Source: Clostridium sp. D43t1_170807_H7 (GTDB taxonomy: Bacteria; Bacillota; Clostridia; Clostridiales; Clostridiaceae). From it: DNA of 64,000 nucleotides. A model generated the notes under the pieces. The model ran no database searches. It saw only the letters and a program-made list of their open reading frames with translations, and had not been told where the DNA came from. The position numbers and the translations under genes were made by a program. This document shows positions 1-9,125 of this stretch, piece after piece (position 1 is the first letter of the stretch; every line of letters starts with the position of its first letter). The DNA lies in NCBI RefSeq assembly GCF_015555905.1, contig NZ_JADNLK010000003.1, positions 1-64,000 of the forward strand, written 5' to 3'.

Positions 1-104
1 TGATATTTGCGGTTTCACTACGGTTCCTAATGCTTCACAATTTTCTAGATTCAAAATTAAATTTGAAAAAGATCTAATAAATTACCCTTACTTAAATATT
101 CTTT

Positions 105-1382
105 CTAATTTATCTTACCAAAATCTAAACTTGGCATTGTAATCGGTATACCATTAACTGAAAAATCTGATGTTGTAGATATAACTAATCCTGTTACAGT
201 AACTAAGTCTCCCTTTAGATAAGATGAATCATCTATATAACTGATATGAACATACTCTTTTCTATCATTAACAAGTATCATATGATTTGGACTAAACCCC
301 TCATCTATATAATTAATTATTCCTGTAATTCTTACATATTGCTCCGTATACTTATATTGATTTTTGCATAGTTCTCCAATGCTAATTTCAATAGGATTAT
401 CTATTGAGGTTATTTTACTACCATATGTACCATCTTCATTTATAAGAAATAAATCTCCATTACAATAATATTCATACATACTGTAATCACTCTTTTTTAC
501 TAATTTCTTAGAATCACTATATGAAATATCATTTATAGTTTGTAAAAATGAATAATACTCATTTCCATCTATAACAAGTGTTCCATCACAAGTTATTGTT
601 ACATTGCTAGTTCCATGTTCATTTAAGGCTAATTTCTTGCATACCGCTAATATTTTTTCATATGCTTTATTATATTGTTCCTCTTCTTTTCTTTTGTTTT
701 CTGCAATTTGATTATTTATCTCTATACTCTTTTTATAGTCATCATAATATTTAGTTACTTCACTTTTAAAAGCAAGTATTGTATCATCTTTTGGAAATAA
801 CTCACTTAATTCATTAACTTTTTCAATTGCCTCCGTAAAACTTTTATTATTAACATATTTATTAATTTCATTTACCATTTCTTCTTTTACTATTGTTGCA
901 TATTCATTAATTAATCCAACAGCTTTATTATAATTCTCATTATCTGAATCTATATTTTTAAGTTTTTTAACTGCATTCATATAATCTTTTTCTTCTATTA
1001 ATTTAATAGCCTCATCATATAATGCCATATTCTCTTGGTTGCTTTCTATACTTTTAATTATTTCTTCATATGATTTATCTTGAGTAATATCATAGGCTAA
1101 CTCATTTATTTTTATATATGTATCTTCATCTATTTCATTTACTTCGTATTTTAATTTATACTTTTTAATATAGTTATTTATTATTAGTAAACATTCATCC
1201 ATAAATTTTTCATCATCTTTATTATCATTTACTATTTTTATAGCTGTATCAATTTCATATCCACTAAATGCTGAATTTAAAAGTTCTAATTGTTTAGATA
1301 TATTCGAACCTAAACATCCTATACTAAATGTTGATAATAATATTATTGCCATAACTATAAACTTCTTAATTAATCTATCCAT
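105..1382 (-). CDS. Putative lipoprotein with helical repeats and a C-terminal OB-fold-like region
   Basis: A 425-residue protein of unknown role. The N-terminus is a lipoprotein signal: charged MDRLIKK, a hydrophobic stretch, then FSIGC with the lipidated Cys at residue 23, so it should be anchored on the outer face of the membrane. Residues about 40-245 are Lys/Glu-rich amphipathic helices resembling TPR or coiled-coil repeats. The last 80 residues (YVRITGIINYI, then DLVTVTGLV) read like a beta-rich OB-fold of the tRNA_anti-like type. The start is preceded by a strong AAGGAGGAGG site. It is a lone gene. A similar helical-repeat design occurs in the membrane protein at 28.2-29.2 kb. Function is not recognisable. 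Confidence 0.8.
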   Translation of the reverse strand: MDRLIKKFIVMAIILLSTFSIGCLGSNISKQLELLNSAFSGYEIDTAIKIVNDNKDDEKFMDECLLIINNYIKKYKLKYEVNEIDEDTYIKINELAYDITQDKSYEEIIKSIESNQENMALYDEAIKLIEEKDYMNAVKKLKNIDSDNENYNKAVGLINEYATIVKEEMVNEINKYVNNKSFTEAIEKVNELSELFPKDDTILAFKSEVTKYYDDYKKSIEINNQIAENKRKEEEQYNKAYEKILAVCKKLALNEHGTSNVTITCDGTLVIDGNEYYSFLQTINDISYSDSKKLVKKSDYSMYEYYCNGDLFLINEDGTYGSKITSIDNPIEISIGELCKNQYKYTEQYVRITGIINYIDEGFSPNHMILVNDRKEYVHISYIDDSSYLKGDLVTVTGLVISTTSDFSVNGIPITMPSLDFGKIN

Positions 1383-1595
1383 AAAACCTCCTCCTTTTTA
1401 TAAATCACCTTTTATATTAGTTATTTAATATCATTTTCACTTAAAATTTTACAATACACATACTATTTTTACAATATTTTCATTGTAAATTTATTGTATT
1501 ATTACATAAACTGCTTTAAATATTCTTAGATATTACTTATATTTAATTTAAATTTAATGAATAATTTAAATCTTTAATTTAATTTAATAATAAAA

Positions 1596-1635
1596 CCAGT
1601 AATAATCCTATATAAAAATATAAGTTTATTACTGG
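1596..1635 (-). terminator. Hairpin terminator behind the phosphoglucomutase remnant
   Basis: The arms CCAGTAATAA and TTATTACTGG pair perfectly. On the minus strand they are followed by TTTTATTATT. The hairpin lies 95 bases beyond the stop of the broken phosphoglucomutase. The remaining sequence between 1383 and 1729 shows no gene. Confidence 0.6.
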
Positions 1636-1729
1636 CTAATTGAGCACTAGGATACATATTCCACACTTTAATTGTAATCTCATATGTAATTAGTACTATA
1701 TAAATATTTCATATAGCCCTATTTTTAAA

Positions 1730-2934
1730 TTAGGCTAATATATTATTAATCTTATCCATAACATCATTCTTAAAGTTGTTTAACTTCTCATCAGAATCAT
1801 CTAATGATTTACCTACTACAGATAAATAAATTTTCATTTTAGGTTCAGTACCAGAAGGTCTTACAACGAACCAAGAATCATCTTCTAATATATACTTTAA
1901 TACATTAGACTTAGGTAATTTAATTTCAGATACTACCGTTTCACTTCTATAAGTGATTTCCTCACTTAACTTATAATCAAAAGCTTTAACTACCTTAACT
2001 CCATTAAGTTCTATTAACTTATCTTTTCTTAAAGTATCTAAACAATTAGCTATCTTTTCTTGCCCTTCTTTACCTTGAAGTTCAATAGAAATTAATTCTT
2101 CTTGAGTAAATCCATACTCTTCATATAATTTAACTAAAGCTTCATATAGAGTTAACCCTTCTTCTTTATAATAAAGAGCCATTTCTGTAATCAGAGCCGC
2201 TGCGATAACAGCATCCTTATCTCTAACAAAAGTTCCAGCTAAATATCCATAACTTTCTTCAAATCCAAAAATAAATGAATTACTATTAGTTTCTTCAAAT
2301 TCTTTAATCTTTTCACCTATATACTTAAATCCAGTTAATGTATCAATAAGTTCTGCTCCAAAGCTTTCAACTATTTTTCTAACACCTTCAGTAGTAACTA
2401 TAGTCTTAATTACTGCTGAATTCTTAGGTAATTCATTTCTATCACTTAATGATTTAAGCATATAATGAGCTAATAACATTCCTGTTTGATTACCAGTTAA
2501 AACTTTATATTGTCCAACATTATCCTTAACAACAACGCCTATTCTATCGCAATCTGGATCTGTTCCAAATATTATATCTGGATTGCTTTCCTTCGCCATT
2601 TCTATTTTATATTATTTGCTGTAAATGTTAATGCTGTAGCTTTTGCAAACTCTCTAGACATATTTCTTGAATCATATGCTATTGCTACAGTTGGATTTGC
2701 AAAATGATTATTTAAGTATTGTGCATATCCTTGAGTTGCTTTTGAAACTGTATAGATATTCATTCTGTTAGTTCCAGCTCCAATTACTCCTCTAAGTCCA
2801 CCTGTACCAAATTCTAAATCTTTATAGAATCTATCTTCTTTCTCTTTATCATTATTTATTGATTTCAATTCATTTTTTATTTCTTCACTTGTTACTTTTG
2901 AGTTAATCCACTCATTATACCTTTGTAAAAACAT
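1730..2934 (-). pseudogene. pgcA: Alpha-phosphoglucomutase/phosphomannomutase, internal deletion
   Basis: Two adjacent frames are the two ends of one PgcA-type phosphohexomutase, which would interconvert glucose-6-P and glucose-1-P. The first (2602-2934, 110 aa) holds the N-terminal FGTGGLRGVIG and NRMN motifs and ends at FTANNIK. The second (1730-2599, 289 aa) resumes at SNPDIIFGTDPDCDRIG, the metal-binding loop, and keeps the C-terminal RPSGTEPKMKIY phosphate-binding loop. Intact family members have about 575 residues. Here roughly 170-180 are missing, including the catalytic phosphoserine loop (T-x-S-H-N-P), and the frame changes at the joint near 2597-2602. As written it cannot be a working mutase. 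GGGAG precedes the start. Assembly error is the alternative. Confidence 0.85.
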
Positions 2935-3101
2935 TAAAAATTCTCCCTATTGATATCTTTATTACATATAGATTATATCATAATTCTAGGCTTATATAGC
3001 TAACTATCATACGTATAATTTCTGCAAGGGTAATCATTTTCAAGGTTATTAATCACATTTTTTAATTATATTTTTCAATTAAATTATAAAACACAACATT
3101 A

Positions 3102-3380
3102 TTATATTTTTCTTATAATAATTCTATATTTATTAGTTTTTCCAATTATCTTTATTATTTCTATATAACCCTTTTCCTCCAATGATTTTAAAATGCTTAA
3201 TACTTTCTTATTTGCTTTAGTTTGGAAAGCTTCCATCAAAGTATTAATTGAAATTGTAATTTCTTCTTTAATATCCTTAATCACTGATATAAACATTAAA
3301 AACATATATCTTTCATCTTTATTAATATTAATATTTTTATCATTAAAAACATTGCTAATAACATAACCATTACTATTCAT
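3102..3380 (-). CDS. Small winged-helix-like protein
   Basis: A 92-residue protein of unknown role. Residues about 40-90 look like a winged helix: a helix (INTLMEAFQTKANK), a second helix (VLSILKSLEEKGYIEI), then a short beta hairpin ending in RIIIRKI. This layout is common in small transcription regulators and plasmid or phage replication proteins. The start has a GAGGT site. It lies 27 bases behind the next gene upstream and may be co-transcribed with it. The DNA-binding role is inferred from the fold only. Confidence 0.55.
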   Translation of the reverse strand: MNSNGYVISNVFNDKNININKDERYMFLMFISVIKDIKEEITISINTLMEAFQTKANKKVLSILKSLEEKGYIEIIKIIGKTNKYRIIIRKI

Positions 3381-3407
3381 TTTGTTACCTCACTTAAATC
3401 TTTTTAT

Positions 3408-3614
3408 TTATTCACAGGAAAGAGAAAAATCGTATTTATGTAATATTCTTTCTACAGTCATTTCATATATAGAACATAACTCTAAATTAGGCTGAATTGT
3501 TATAAGTCTTAATAATTTACACTCCATTCTAGATAAAAATTTATCTAAAACACCTATTCCTAAAAGTTTAATTTCATCATTTTCATATAGATTTATAACA
3601 TTACTTTTTGCCAA
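3408..3614 (-). CDS. Short hypothetical protein, possibly a remnant
   Basis: A 68-residue frame of unknown function, mostly helical, with two Cys near the middle and one near the end. The annotated start is TTG with no convincing ribosome-binding site, and the frame stays open upstream to about 3648. It could therefore be a truncated piece of an older gene rather than a complete one. It precedes the winged-helix gene on the same strand. Confidence 0.35.
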   Translation of the reverse strand: MAKSNVINLYENDEIKLLGIGVLDKFLSRMECKLLRLITIQPNLELCSIYEMTVERILHKYDFSLSCE

Positions 3615-3659
3615 TACTATTGAAATTACTTCTATAATACCTTTCCCCTAAAAAAATTA

Positions 3660-3693
3660 AGCCAAACTCTATGCTTATACATAAAGCTTGACT
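3660..3693 (-). terminator. Hairpin terminator of the membrane-protein gene
   Basis: The arms AGCCAAACTCTATG and CATAAAGCTTGACT pair over 14 bases with three G-U pairs. On the minus strand they are followed by a T7 run. The hairpin lies 28 bases behind the stop at 3721. The core AAGCTTTATG recurs in other terminators of this window (4427, 5183, 32302). Confidence 0.75.
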
Positions 3694-3720
3694 CTAGGAA
3701 TTTATTGGTCATTCAACATC

Positions 3721-4320
3721 TTATTGAAGTACCCCAAATAATAGCGTACATAAATTAATTGCAATTTTCCATCCAATAAATATACAGCCAATAGCAACTA
3801 AAAATCTAAATGTATGAGACTCCTCAATAAAGCCTCCATTTCCTGCATTCACAGTTAAAACTGGAAATATTGAAAAAATTATACCTATAGCTAGTATAAT
3901 TCCTATAAAGGCTGAATCACTATTAATATTAAATTCTTCAGATAGTATTATAATTAATGATACTGTAATAAAGGTAGTTAATATTCTACATCCACATCTT
4001 AATAAATATTGACTAAGATATTTATTTTCTATTATTCTATATACTTGAAAATATTCTTTAATGGAATTAAATTTGTCATTAATTATTCTAGGCATATTTA
4101 GTATTAACTTAATAGTTGCTATAATTACTCCAATAACTGTTGAAACAACTATAGTTGTAAATTGTATAACTAACAATTTTGCAGTAAAAATATTACTTAG
4201 ACTAAATCCTACTATTAAACATACAGATATAAATAAACCCTTGAAACCTGCAAATGATGATAATATTATAATTGCAAAAATTGCTACTTGATAAAGTATA
4301 ATCACATTTATTTCCCCCAT
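3721..4320 (-). CDS. Multi-pass membrane protein, unknown family
   Basis: A 199-residue, very hydrophobic protein with about five or six predicted membrane segments: residues about 7-35, 44-68, 112-135, 139-160 and 172-195. A charged loop (MPRIINDKFNSIKEYFQ) separates the second and third segments. No motif identifies a transporter or enzyme. It stands alone with its own terminator downstream. Confidence 0.6.
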   Translation of the reverse strand: MGEINVIILYQVAIFAIIILSSFAGFKGLFISVCLIVGFSLSNIFTAKLLVIQFTTIVVSTVIGVIIATIKLILNMPRIINDKFNSIKEYFQVYRIIENKYLSQYLLRCGCRILTTFITVSLIIILSEEFNINSDSAFIGIILAIGIIFSIFPVLTVNAGNGGFIEESHTFRFLVAIGCIFIGWKIAINLCTLLFGVLQ

Positions 4321-4425
4321 TATTATGTAAATTCTAACTTAATTATATATTACTAATTAAATTTTAAATACTATTAATCTATATTAGTATTTATAAAAAC
4401 ATGAACATATATTAACGAAAAAAAC

Positions 4426-4517
4426 AGTGACAAACTTATGCTTTTACATAAGCTTGCCACTGGAAATTTTTAAAACCCCCGGGGGTCCTTGAGAGGGACG
4501 AAGTCACTCTCTTGCTA
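4426..4517. repeat. 92-bp dispersed hairpin element, copy A
   Basis: Copy A of a 92-bp element repeated at 5182-5273 with about two differences. It contains a 14-bp hairpin (4427-4440 with 4447-4460), the palindrome ACCCCCGGGGGT, and a second short hairpin of GAGAG/CTCTC type. Its far end supplies the TAG stop of the small lipoprotein gene next to it. The first hairpin is followed on the minus strand by TTTTTTT and should act as that gene's terminator. Confidence 0.85.
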
Positions 4518-4685
4518 AAAATCATATATTTCTTCTGCTTCTTTTCCACAATAAGTACAGTAAACAACAGTTTTTTTCTCTTTTATCTCAGTATGCTCCT
4601 TATTATTAATATCATTTTCTTTCGAACAGGATATTAATATGCTAAATAAAAGTATTGATATTAGTAGTAAAATATACTTTTTCAT
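4515..4685 (-). CDS. Small lipoprotein with a CxxC pair
   Basis: A 56-residue protein. It has a lipoprotein signal (MKKYILLLISILL, then LISC with the lipidated Cys at residue 20) and an Asp/Lys/Glu-rich spacer. The C-terminus VVYCTYCGKEAEEIYDF holds a YCxYCG pair like half of a zinc ribbon or a redox CxxC. The start ATG has an AAAGGA site eight bases upstream. The last codon and stop fall at the edge of repeat copy A. The role is unknown; metal binding or thiol chemistry outside the membrane are possibilities. Confidence 0.6.
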   Translation of the reverse strand: MKKYILLLISILLFSILISCSKENDINNKEHTEIKEKKTVVYCTYCGKEAEEIYDF

Positions 4686-4768
4686 ATAAAAAATCCTTTC
4701 TATTCATATCAATATAATATATACGTTATATATTTATATGTTAGAATAGTAATTAAAAAGTAAATAGA

Positions 4769-4802
4769 GACTAAACTTTATTAATATATTTAAAGCTTAG
4801 TC
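4769..4802 (-). terminator. Hairpin terminator
   Basis: The arms GACTAAACTTTA and TAAAGCTTAGTC pair over 12 bases. The hairpin sits 55 bases behind the short gene fragment at 4857-4952 and uses the same AAGCTTTA core as neighbouring terminators. Confidence 0.5.
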
Positions 4803-4856
4803 CTATAAATTTTCTTACTTTAATTTGTTAATTTAATGAAATTATCATTTACTTTT

Positions 4857-4952
4857 TTATTCTTTTTCATATCCTGCTTTTTGTATTTGTAATGCATGTT
4901 CTAACTTATATATGCTTTCTATATAACTTTTGCCTAACCCAATATATTCACT
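4857..4952 (-). pseudogene. Short gene fragment with coding character
   Basis: A 31-codon stretch reads SEYIGLGKSYIESIYKLEHA and onward to GYEKE then stop. It is amphipathic-helical, with codon use like real genes here, but has no start codon. It ends just before a good terminator (4769-4802). It looks like the 3' end of a deleted gene. The family is not recognised. The rest of 4953-5181 is AT-rich with nothing recognisable. Confidence 0.3.
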
Positions 4953-5181
4953 TCATTTACTATATAATAAATTATATTTTTTATCTCAACACTTACTATT
5001 TTTTTAATTTTAATATTTCTAACTAGATTTGATAATTTAAATATATTTTAAAATACAAAATCTACTTTAAGAAGTTAATAAATTTTTACTCATAATTTTC
5101 TCCTATAGTATAATTATTGTATATTTTAATTATATTCTACATTAAATATGTTATAAATAAAAATCTCTATTAACTAAAAAT

Positions 5182-5273
5182 AGTGACAAACTTATGCTTT
5201 TACATAAGCTTGCCACTGGAAAATTTTAAAACCCCCGGGGGTACTTGAGAGGGACGAAGTCACTCTCTTGCTA
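5182..5273. repeat. 92-bp dispersed hairpin element, copy B
   Basis: Nearly identical to 4426-4517: the same 14-bp hairpin (5183-5216), the same ACCCCCGGGGGT palindrome and the same GAGAG/CTCTC hairpin. Unlike copy A it is not attached to a visible gene. The minus-strand sequence before it (5274-5310) has no open frame. It may be a duplicated terminator unit or a small mobile hairpin element. Confidence 0.85.
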
Positions 5274-5317
5274 CATTTGTTAACCTCTAATTATAATTTA
5301 CTAATTTACCACAAAAA

Positions 5318-5354
5318 ATGGCTGAAAGCTAGATTTTATCTAACTTTCAGCCAT
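5318..5354. terminator. Perfect hairpin between galU and repeat copy B
   Basis: The arms ATGGCTGAAAG and CTTTCAGCCAT are perfect complements. An A6 tract on one side and a T5 tract on the other would let it work in either direction. Confidence 0.6.
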
Positions 5355-5384
5355 TGAAATTTTTATACTTTCCTATACATTAAA

Positions 5385-5410
5385 AAGAGCTATACAACAG
5401 TATAGCTCTT
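5385..5410 (-). terminator. galU / polysaccharide operon terminator
   Basis: The arms AAGAGCTATA and TATAGCTCTT pair perfectly, with a T-rich tail on the minus strand. It lies 22 bases behind the galU stop and probably ends the whole polysaccharide operon. Confidence 0.75.
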
Positions 5411-5431
5411 CAAAAGACTCAAAATTCTCTT

Positions 5432-6304
5432 CTATTTTATAATATTTTTTAGATATTCAATAAATCCATCTCTTAACTCTTCTTTTCTAAGAGCATATTC
5501 AACTGTAGCTTCAAGGAATCCAAGCTTATCTCCTACATCATATCTTCTTCCTTCAAAGTTATAAGCATACATTGCTTCATGTTCAATAAGCTTAAGTAAT
5601 GCATCTGTAAGTTGAATTTCATTTCCTTTACCTGGAGCTGTATTCTCTAATATTTCAAATATTTTTGGTGTTATTATATATCTGCCTAATATTGCAACAT
5701 TAGATGGTGATTCTTCTACTGATGGTTTTTCTACTAATTCTTTAACCTTGTATACTCTATCTTCAATATGTAATCCACCAACTATTCCATACTTATTAAC
5801 TTCTTGTGGATCTACTGTTTGAACTCCTAAAACTGAGGTTTTATACTCTCCATAACAATCAATAAGTTGCTTTAAGCATGGTTTTTGATCATTATAAACA
5901 ACATCATCACCAAGTAGTACTGCAAAAGGCTCATCCCCTACGAAAGTCTTTGCACAAAGTATAGCATGTCCTAATCCTCTTGGTTGTTTTTGTCTTATGA
6001 AATGGACATTAACCATATCTGATATTTCTCTAACCATTTCAAGCATTTCTTGTTTTCCTGCTTTTTCAAGCTCCATTTCAAGTTCAACACTTCTATCAAA
6101 GTGATCTTCTATACTTTTTTTATTTCTTCCTGTTATTATAAGAATCTCTTCTATTCCTGATTGAACACATTCTTCTATTATGTATTGTAAAGTAGGCTTA
6201 TCTACTATAGGAAGCATTTCCTTTGGTTGTGCTTTTGTCGCAGGTAAGAATCTAGTGCCAAGCCCTGCTGCTGGTATTATTGCTTTTCTTATTTTCTTTT
6301 CCAT
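5432..6304 (-). CDS. galU: UTP-glucose-1-phosphate uridylyltransferase
   Basis: Makes UDP-glucose from UTP and glucose-1-phosphate in the cytoplasm, supplying sugar donors to the polysaccharide operon in front of it. The 290 residues match the usual GalU length. Visible motifs are the N-terminal nucleotide-binding loop AAGLGTRFLPATKAQPKEM, LLGDDVVY, VEKP in the middle, and GRRYDVGDKLGFL near the C-terminus. AAGGGGA precedes the start. It is the last gene of the operon, 113 bases behind the Fe-S protein gene. Its substrate glucose-1-P normally comes from phosphoglucomutase, and the copy at 1.7-2.9 kb is broken. Confidence 0.95.
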   Translation of the reverse strand: MEKKIRKAIIPAAGLGTRFLPATKAQPKEMLPIVDKPTLQYIIEECVQSGIEEILIITGRNKKSIEDHFDRSVELEMELEKAGKQEMLEMVREISDMVNVHFIRQKQPRGLGHAILCAKTFVGDEPFAVLLGDDVVYNDQKPCLKQLIDCYGEYKTSVLGVQTVDPQEVNKYGIVGGLHIEDRVYKVKELVEKPSVEESPSNVAILGRYIITPKIFEILENTAPGKGNEIQLTDALLKLIEHEAMYAYNFEGRRYDVGDKLGFLEATVEYALRKEELRDGFIEYLKNIIK

Positions 6305-6417
6305 ACCTAATGTTCCCCTTACTACTTTATATATAATTACTACACTAAAACTTAATATAAATATATTTATTATCGCTAATTTATTTAAAATCCTTATATT
6401 ACTAACAATCCCTCAAT

Positions 6418-7569
6418 TTACATCCTTGCCAATTTCTTAACTATCTTTTTTGATTTTCTAATTATCTTATCAGTTATACTTACTCTAGTAAACCTAATAA
6501 TATTTTTTTCTATATCATTTTTATCTATATACTTAAAAAATTTATCTTTTTTATTATTATAGTTACTAGCCATTACTATAGATGGATTATTCTTAATAGC
6601 AAAATTATAATCTGTTTTTATTATATCCATCTTCTTAGAAATATTATCTATAATTTCTTTACCTCTATCAGTATTTACCAATATTAATGAAACACCTTTA
6701 TCATCATCAAATTTTGGATGAATATTTTGAACTCCCCAATAATCTGCTAAAGTTATGTCTGCAGATGTTACTGGTTTTTTAAATTTACAACTATAACAAG
6801 AAGGCCTTAGATATAAATCCCATAAAAAACCTTTCATGTATATATTATCAGTCATTTTTTGAGTAAAGCTACCATCATTAAAAGTAACCTTAAAATTATA
6901 ATCCTTCCATCCATTAGATTTTTCTCTAAATTGAATATTTTCTATTTTACTACTATTTAACTTTTTGATACTATCAATATATTTTCTATATACTACAGGA
7001 CTAGGTACCCCATGACAAGCAATATCTATCATTATTAAATTTTCATATTTTTTCATTAAATATGTATCTAATCCTGATATTTGACACGGAGTTCCACTAA
7101 ATAAAACAAGCTTTCCTTCATTCAAAAATTTTTTTACTTGTTTATAAGTATCACCAATAACACTCTGCACATATTTAGAGCCTCTAAATTTAGCACACCC
7201 TTCAATAGTTTCCGAATAGCAATGATAAACATTAAAATTTTTATCAAATGCAGCTCCAAATACTACTCCACCTTTTTTAATAATAAATTCGCATAATAAT
7301 GTAAATATTCCACCAGATGAACTATCCATTCTTATTGATTCATCTTTATTTTTACATGCATACACTATTGAATCAATTTTTTCTCTTTTAGGTATATTAA
7401 TTATCGGACATACTTTTTCACATAAATTACAGTTTATACATATACTCTTATCAACCATTGGATACCAAAAACCTTCATTGTCTATTTCCATTGAGATGCA
7501 GTTTTTAGGACATATATTCATGCAACCATGACAACCATGACATTCTTCTTTTTTACTAATTTCTATCAT
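6418..7569 (-). CDS. F420 hydrogenase/dehydrogenase beta-subunit-like Fe-S protein of polysaccharide clusters
   Basis: A 383-residue flavo/iron-sulfur oxidoreductase of the coenzyme F420 hydrogenase beta-subunit superfamily. Such genes are often found in capsule clusters next to pyruvyl transferases. Two [4Fe-4S] ferredoxin motifs open the protein: Cys 10, 13, 16, 20 and Cys 44, 47, 50, 54. The FrhB-type domains follow, with FSGTPCQISGL and a third Cys group SCYSCKFKKP. It starts 2 bases after the flippase stop, so it is tightly coupled. The substrate is unknown; a redox modification of a polymer sugar is the likely role. Confidence 0.85.
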   Translation of the reverse strand: MIEISKKEECHGCHGCMNICPKNCISMEIDNEGFWYPMVDKSICINCNLCEKVCPIINIPKREKIDSIVYACKNKDESIRMDSSSGGIFTLLCEFIIKKGGVVFGAAFDKNFNVYHCYSETIEGCAKFRGSKYVQSVIGDTYKQVKKFLNEGKLVLFSGTPCQISGLDTYLMKKYENLIMIDIACHGVPSPVVYRKYIDSIKKLNSSKIENIQFREKSNGWKDYNFKVTFNDGSFTQKMTDNIYMKGFLWDLYLRPSCYSCKFKKPVTSADITLADYWGVQNIHPKFDDDKGVSLILVNTDRGKEIIDNISKKMDIIKTDYNFAIKNNPSIVMASNYNNKKDKFFKYIDKNDIEKNIIRFTRVSITDKIIRKSKKIVKKLARM

Positions 7570-7571
7570 TT

Positions 7572-9101
7572 TTATCTCCTTGAAATAAATTTAGATTTTA
7601 TTTTATTAATTGGACATTCTAATAAACTTTTTTCATATTCATTCATGCCAATAAACCATGCTGATACTACAAATATTATTGTGTACATAATACCTAATAT
7701 AATAAACATAAATATATTATTTATTCCTATAAAGCACTTAATTGCTACTCCACATATAATAGGAATAATTAACCCTGGAACAAACCTTAGAATTTCTTTC
7801 CAGAAATATTTAATATTTAAACCAACCTTTTTATGATAATAAATATTCATAATTATACCATTTCCTATAATTAATGATAAAGCTGTCCCTATAGCTGCTC
7901 CTATTCCACCAAATATTTTGCACAATGGAATACTTATGAAAATATTAGCAATTGCAATAAAGAAATATATTATAGATCTAAATTTATGAAGATTTTTAGC
8001 TCTTTGAATTTCTATACCTAAATTCTGAATCAACGGAATAGTCACTGGAATTATTAATATTAAAGCTATATAATATGCCGAATTATATCCTTCACCAGCC
8101 CATGCATTAACAAAGTATTCACCGAAAAATACAAATCCAGTTAATACAAATGATAAAATAATAAATTGTATTCTTCCAACTTTAGTAAATATATCTGTTA
8201 ATACCTTATTATCATTTGTTTCAGATACTATTCTATGTACTTTAGGAATAAACACTGAAGATACAGATGTTGATAATGTTAAATAGTAATTATTAATTTG
8301 AGCTCCTATCGAATAAATTGCAACTCCTATAGTACCTTTAAACATACCTAATAAAAATTTATCTATGCTCCAATTTATTTGGTCTACTATCATATTTAAA
8401 AATATATAGAATGAAAATACCCACATTTCTTTCATTAAACTAAAATCAAAGTTTTTAAATATAAATTTAGTATTAAGCTTTTTAAAACAATACCACATAT
8501 TTATAGCCAAACTTCCTACAGTTATTATTGTAGTAACTATAACTAAGCTTATTGACTTGTACCCCAATAACAGTAATGGTAATGTTAAAAATGGATTTAA
8601 TATTGATTTTAATAGTGTAACAACTCTTTGAAAAATATATTTCTCATTTGCTGTAATATTAGAATCAAATACACTAGCTGGAAATGATATTGCTATATTT
8701 ATAACCATCAATATCATCAATACTCTTGCAGTATTAATTTCATTAATACTTAATCCACCTTTAAATATATTTTCAACATTAAATATTAATATTACTCCTG
8801 CTAAGACCGTTATTAAGGATATACCACAAAATATGGTCATAAACATACCATTAATTCTTGCCATCCCATCTTCATCATTTTTAACTCTATATCTAGAGTA
8901 ATATCTTATAAAGGCACTTCCAAAACCAAAGCTTAATAATCCTAAATAGCTTACTACCGAATATACCAAATTATATAATCCATACTCACTTTGTCCTAAA
9001 AGTCTTAACATAATAGGAGTATAGATTATCGATACTAAATTTTGTACTATCATTCCTATATATGATAGTATTACTCCTGCTTTTAATTGATTTACTTTCA
9101 T
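7572..9101 (-). CDS. Wzx-type polysaccharide flippase
   Basis: A 509-residue MATE/MOP-superfamily membrane protein of the Polysacc_synt (Wzx/RfbX) type that would flip lipid-linked repeat units across the membrane. There are about 12-14 hydrophobic segments along the whole length. The start MKVNQLKAGVILSYIGMIVQ is typical of the family. It lies between the pyruvyl transferase (24-base gap) and the Fe-S protein. Wzx together with the Wzy-like gene at 12-13 kb defines a Wzx/Wzy-dependent pathway. Confidence 0.9.
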   Translation of the reverse strand: MKVNQLKAGVILSYIGMIVQNLVSIIYTPIMLRLLGQSEYGLYNLVYSVVSYLGLLSFGFGSAFIRYYSRYRVKNDEDGMARINGMFMTIFCGISLITVLAGVILIFNVENIFKGGLSINEINTARVLMILMVINIAISFPASVFDSNITANEKYIFQRVVTLLKSILNPFLTLPLLLLGYKSISLVIVTTIITVGSLAINMWYCFKKLNTKFIFKNFDFSLMKEMWVFSFYIFLNMIVDQINWSIDKFLLGMFKGTIGVAIYSIGAQINNYYLTLSTSVSSVFIPKVHRIVSETNDNKVLTDIFTKVGRIQFIILSFVLTGFVFFGEYFVNAWAGEGYNSAYYIALILIIPVTIPLIQNLGIEIQRAKNLHKFRSIIYFFIAIANIFISIPLCKIFGGIGAAIGTALSLIIGNGIIMNIYYHKKVGLNIKYFWKEILRFVPGLIIPIICGVAIKCFIGINNIFMFIILGIMYTIIFVVSAWFIGMNEYEKSLLECPINKIKSKFISRR

Positions 9102-9125
9102 TTTGTTACTATCCCCCGTAACACT

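Noticed and set aside
2510..2707. Plus-strand open frame over the phosphoglucomutase remnant
   Set aside because: It lies antisense to well-conserved mutase sequence and has no ribosome site; the coding signal belongs to the minus strand.
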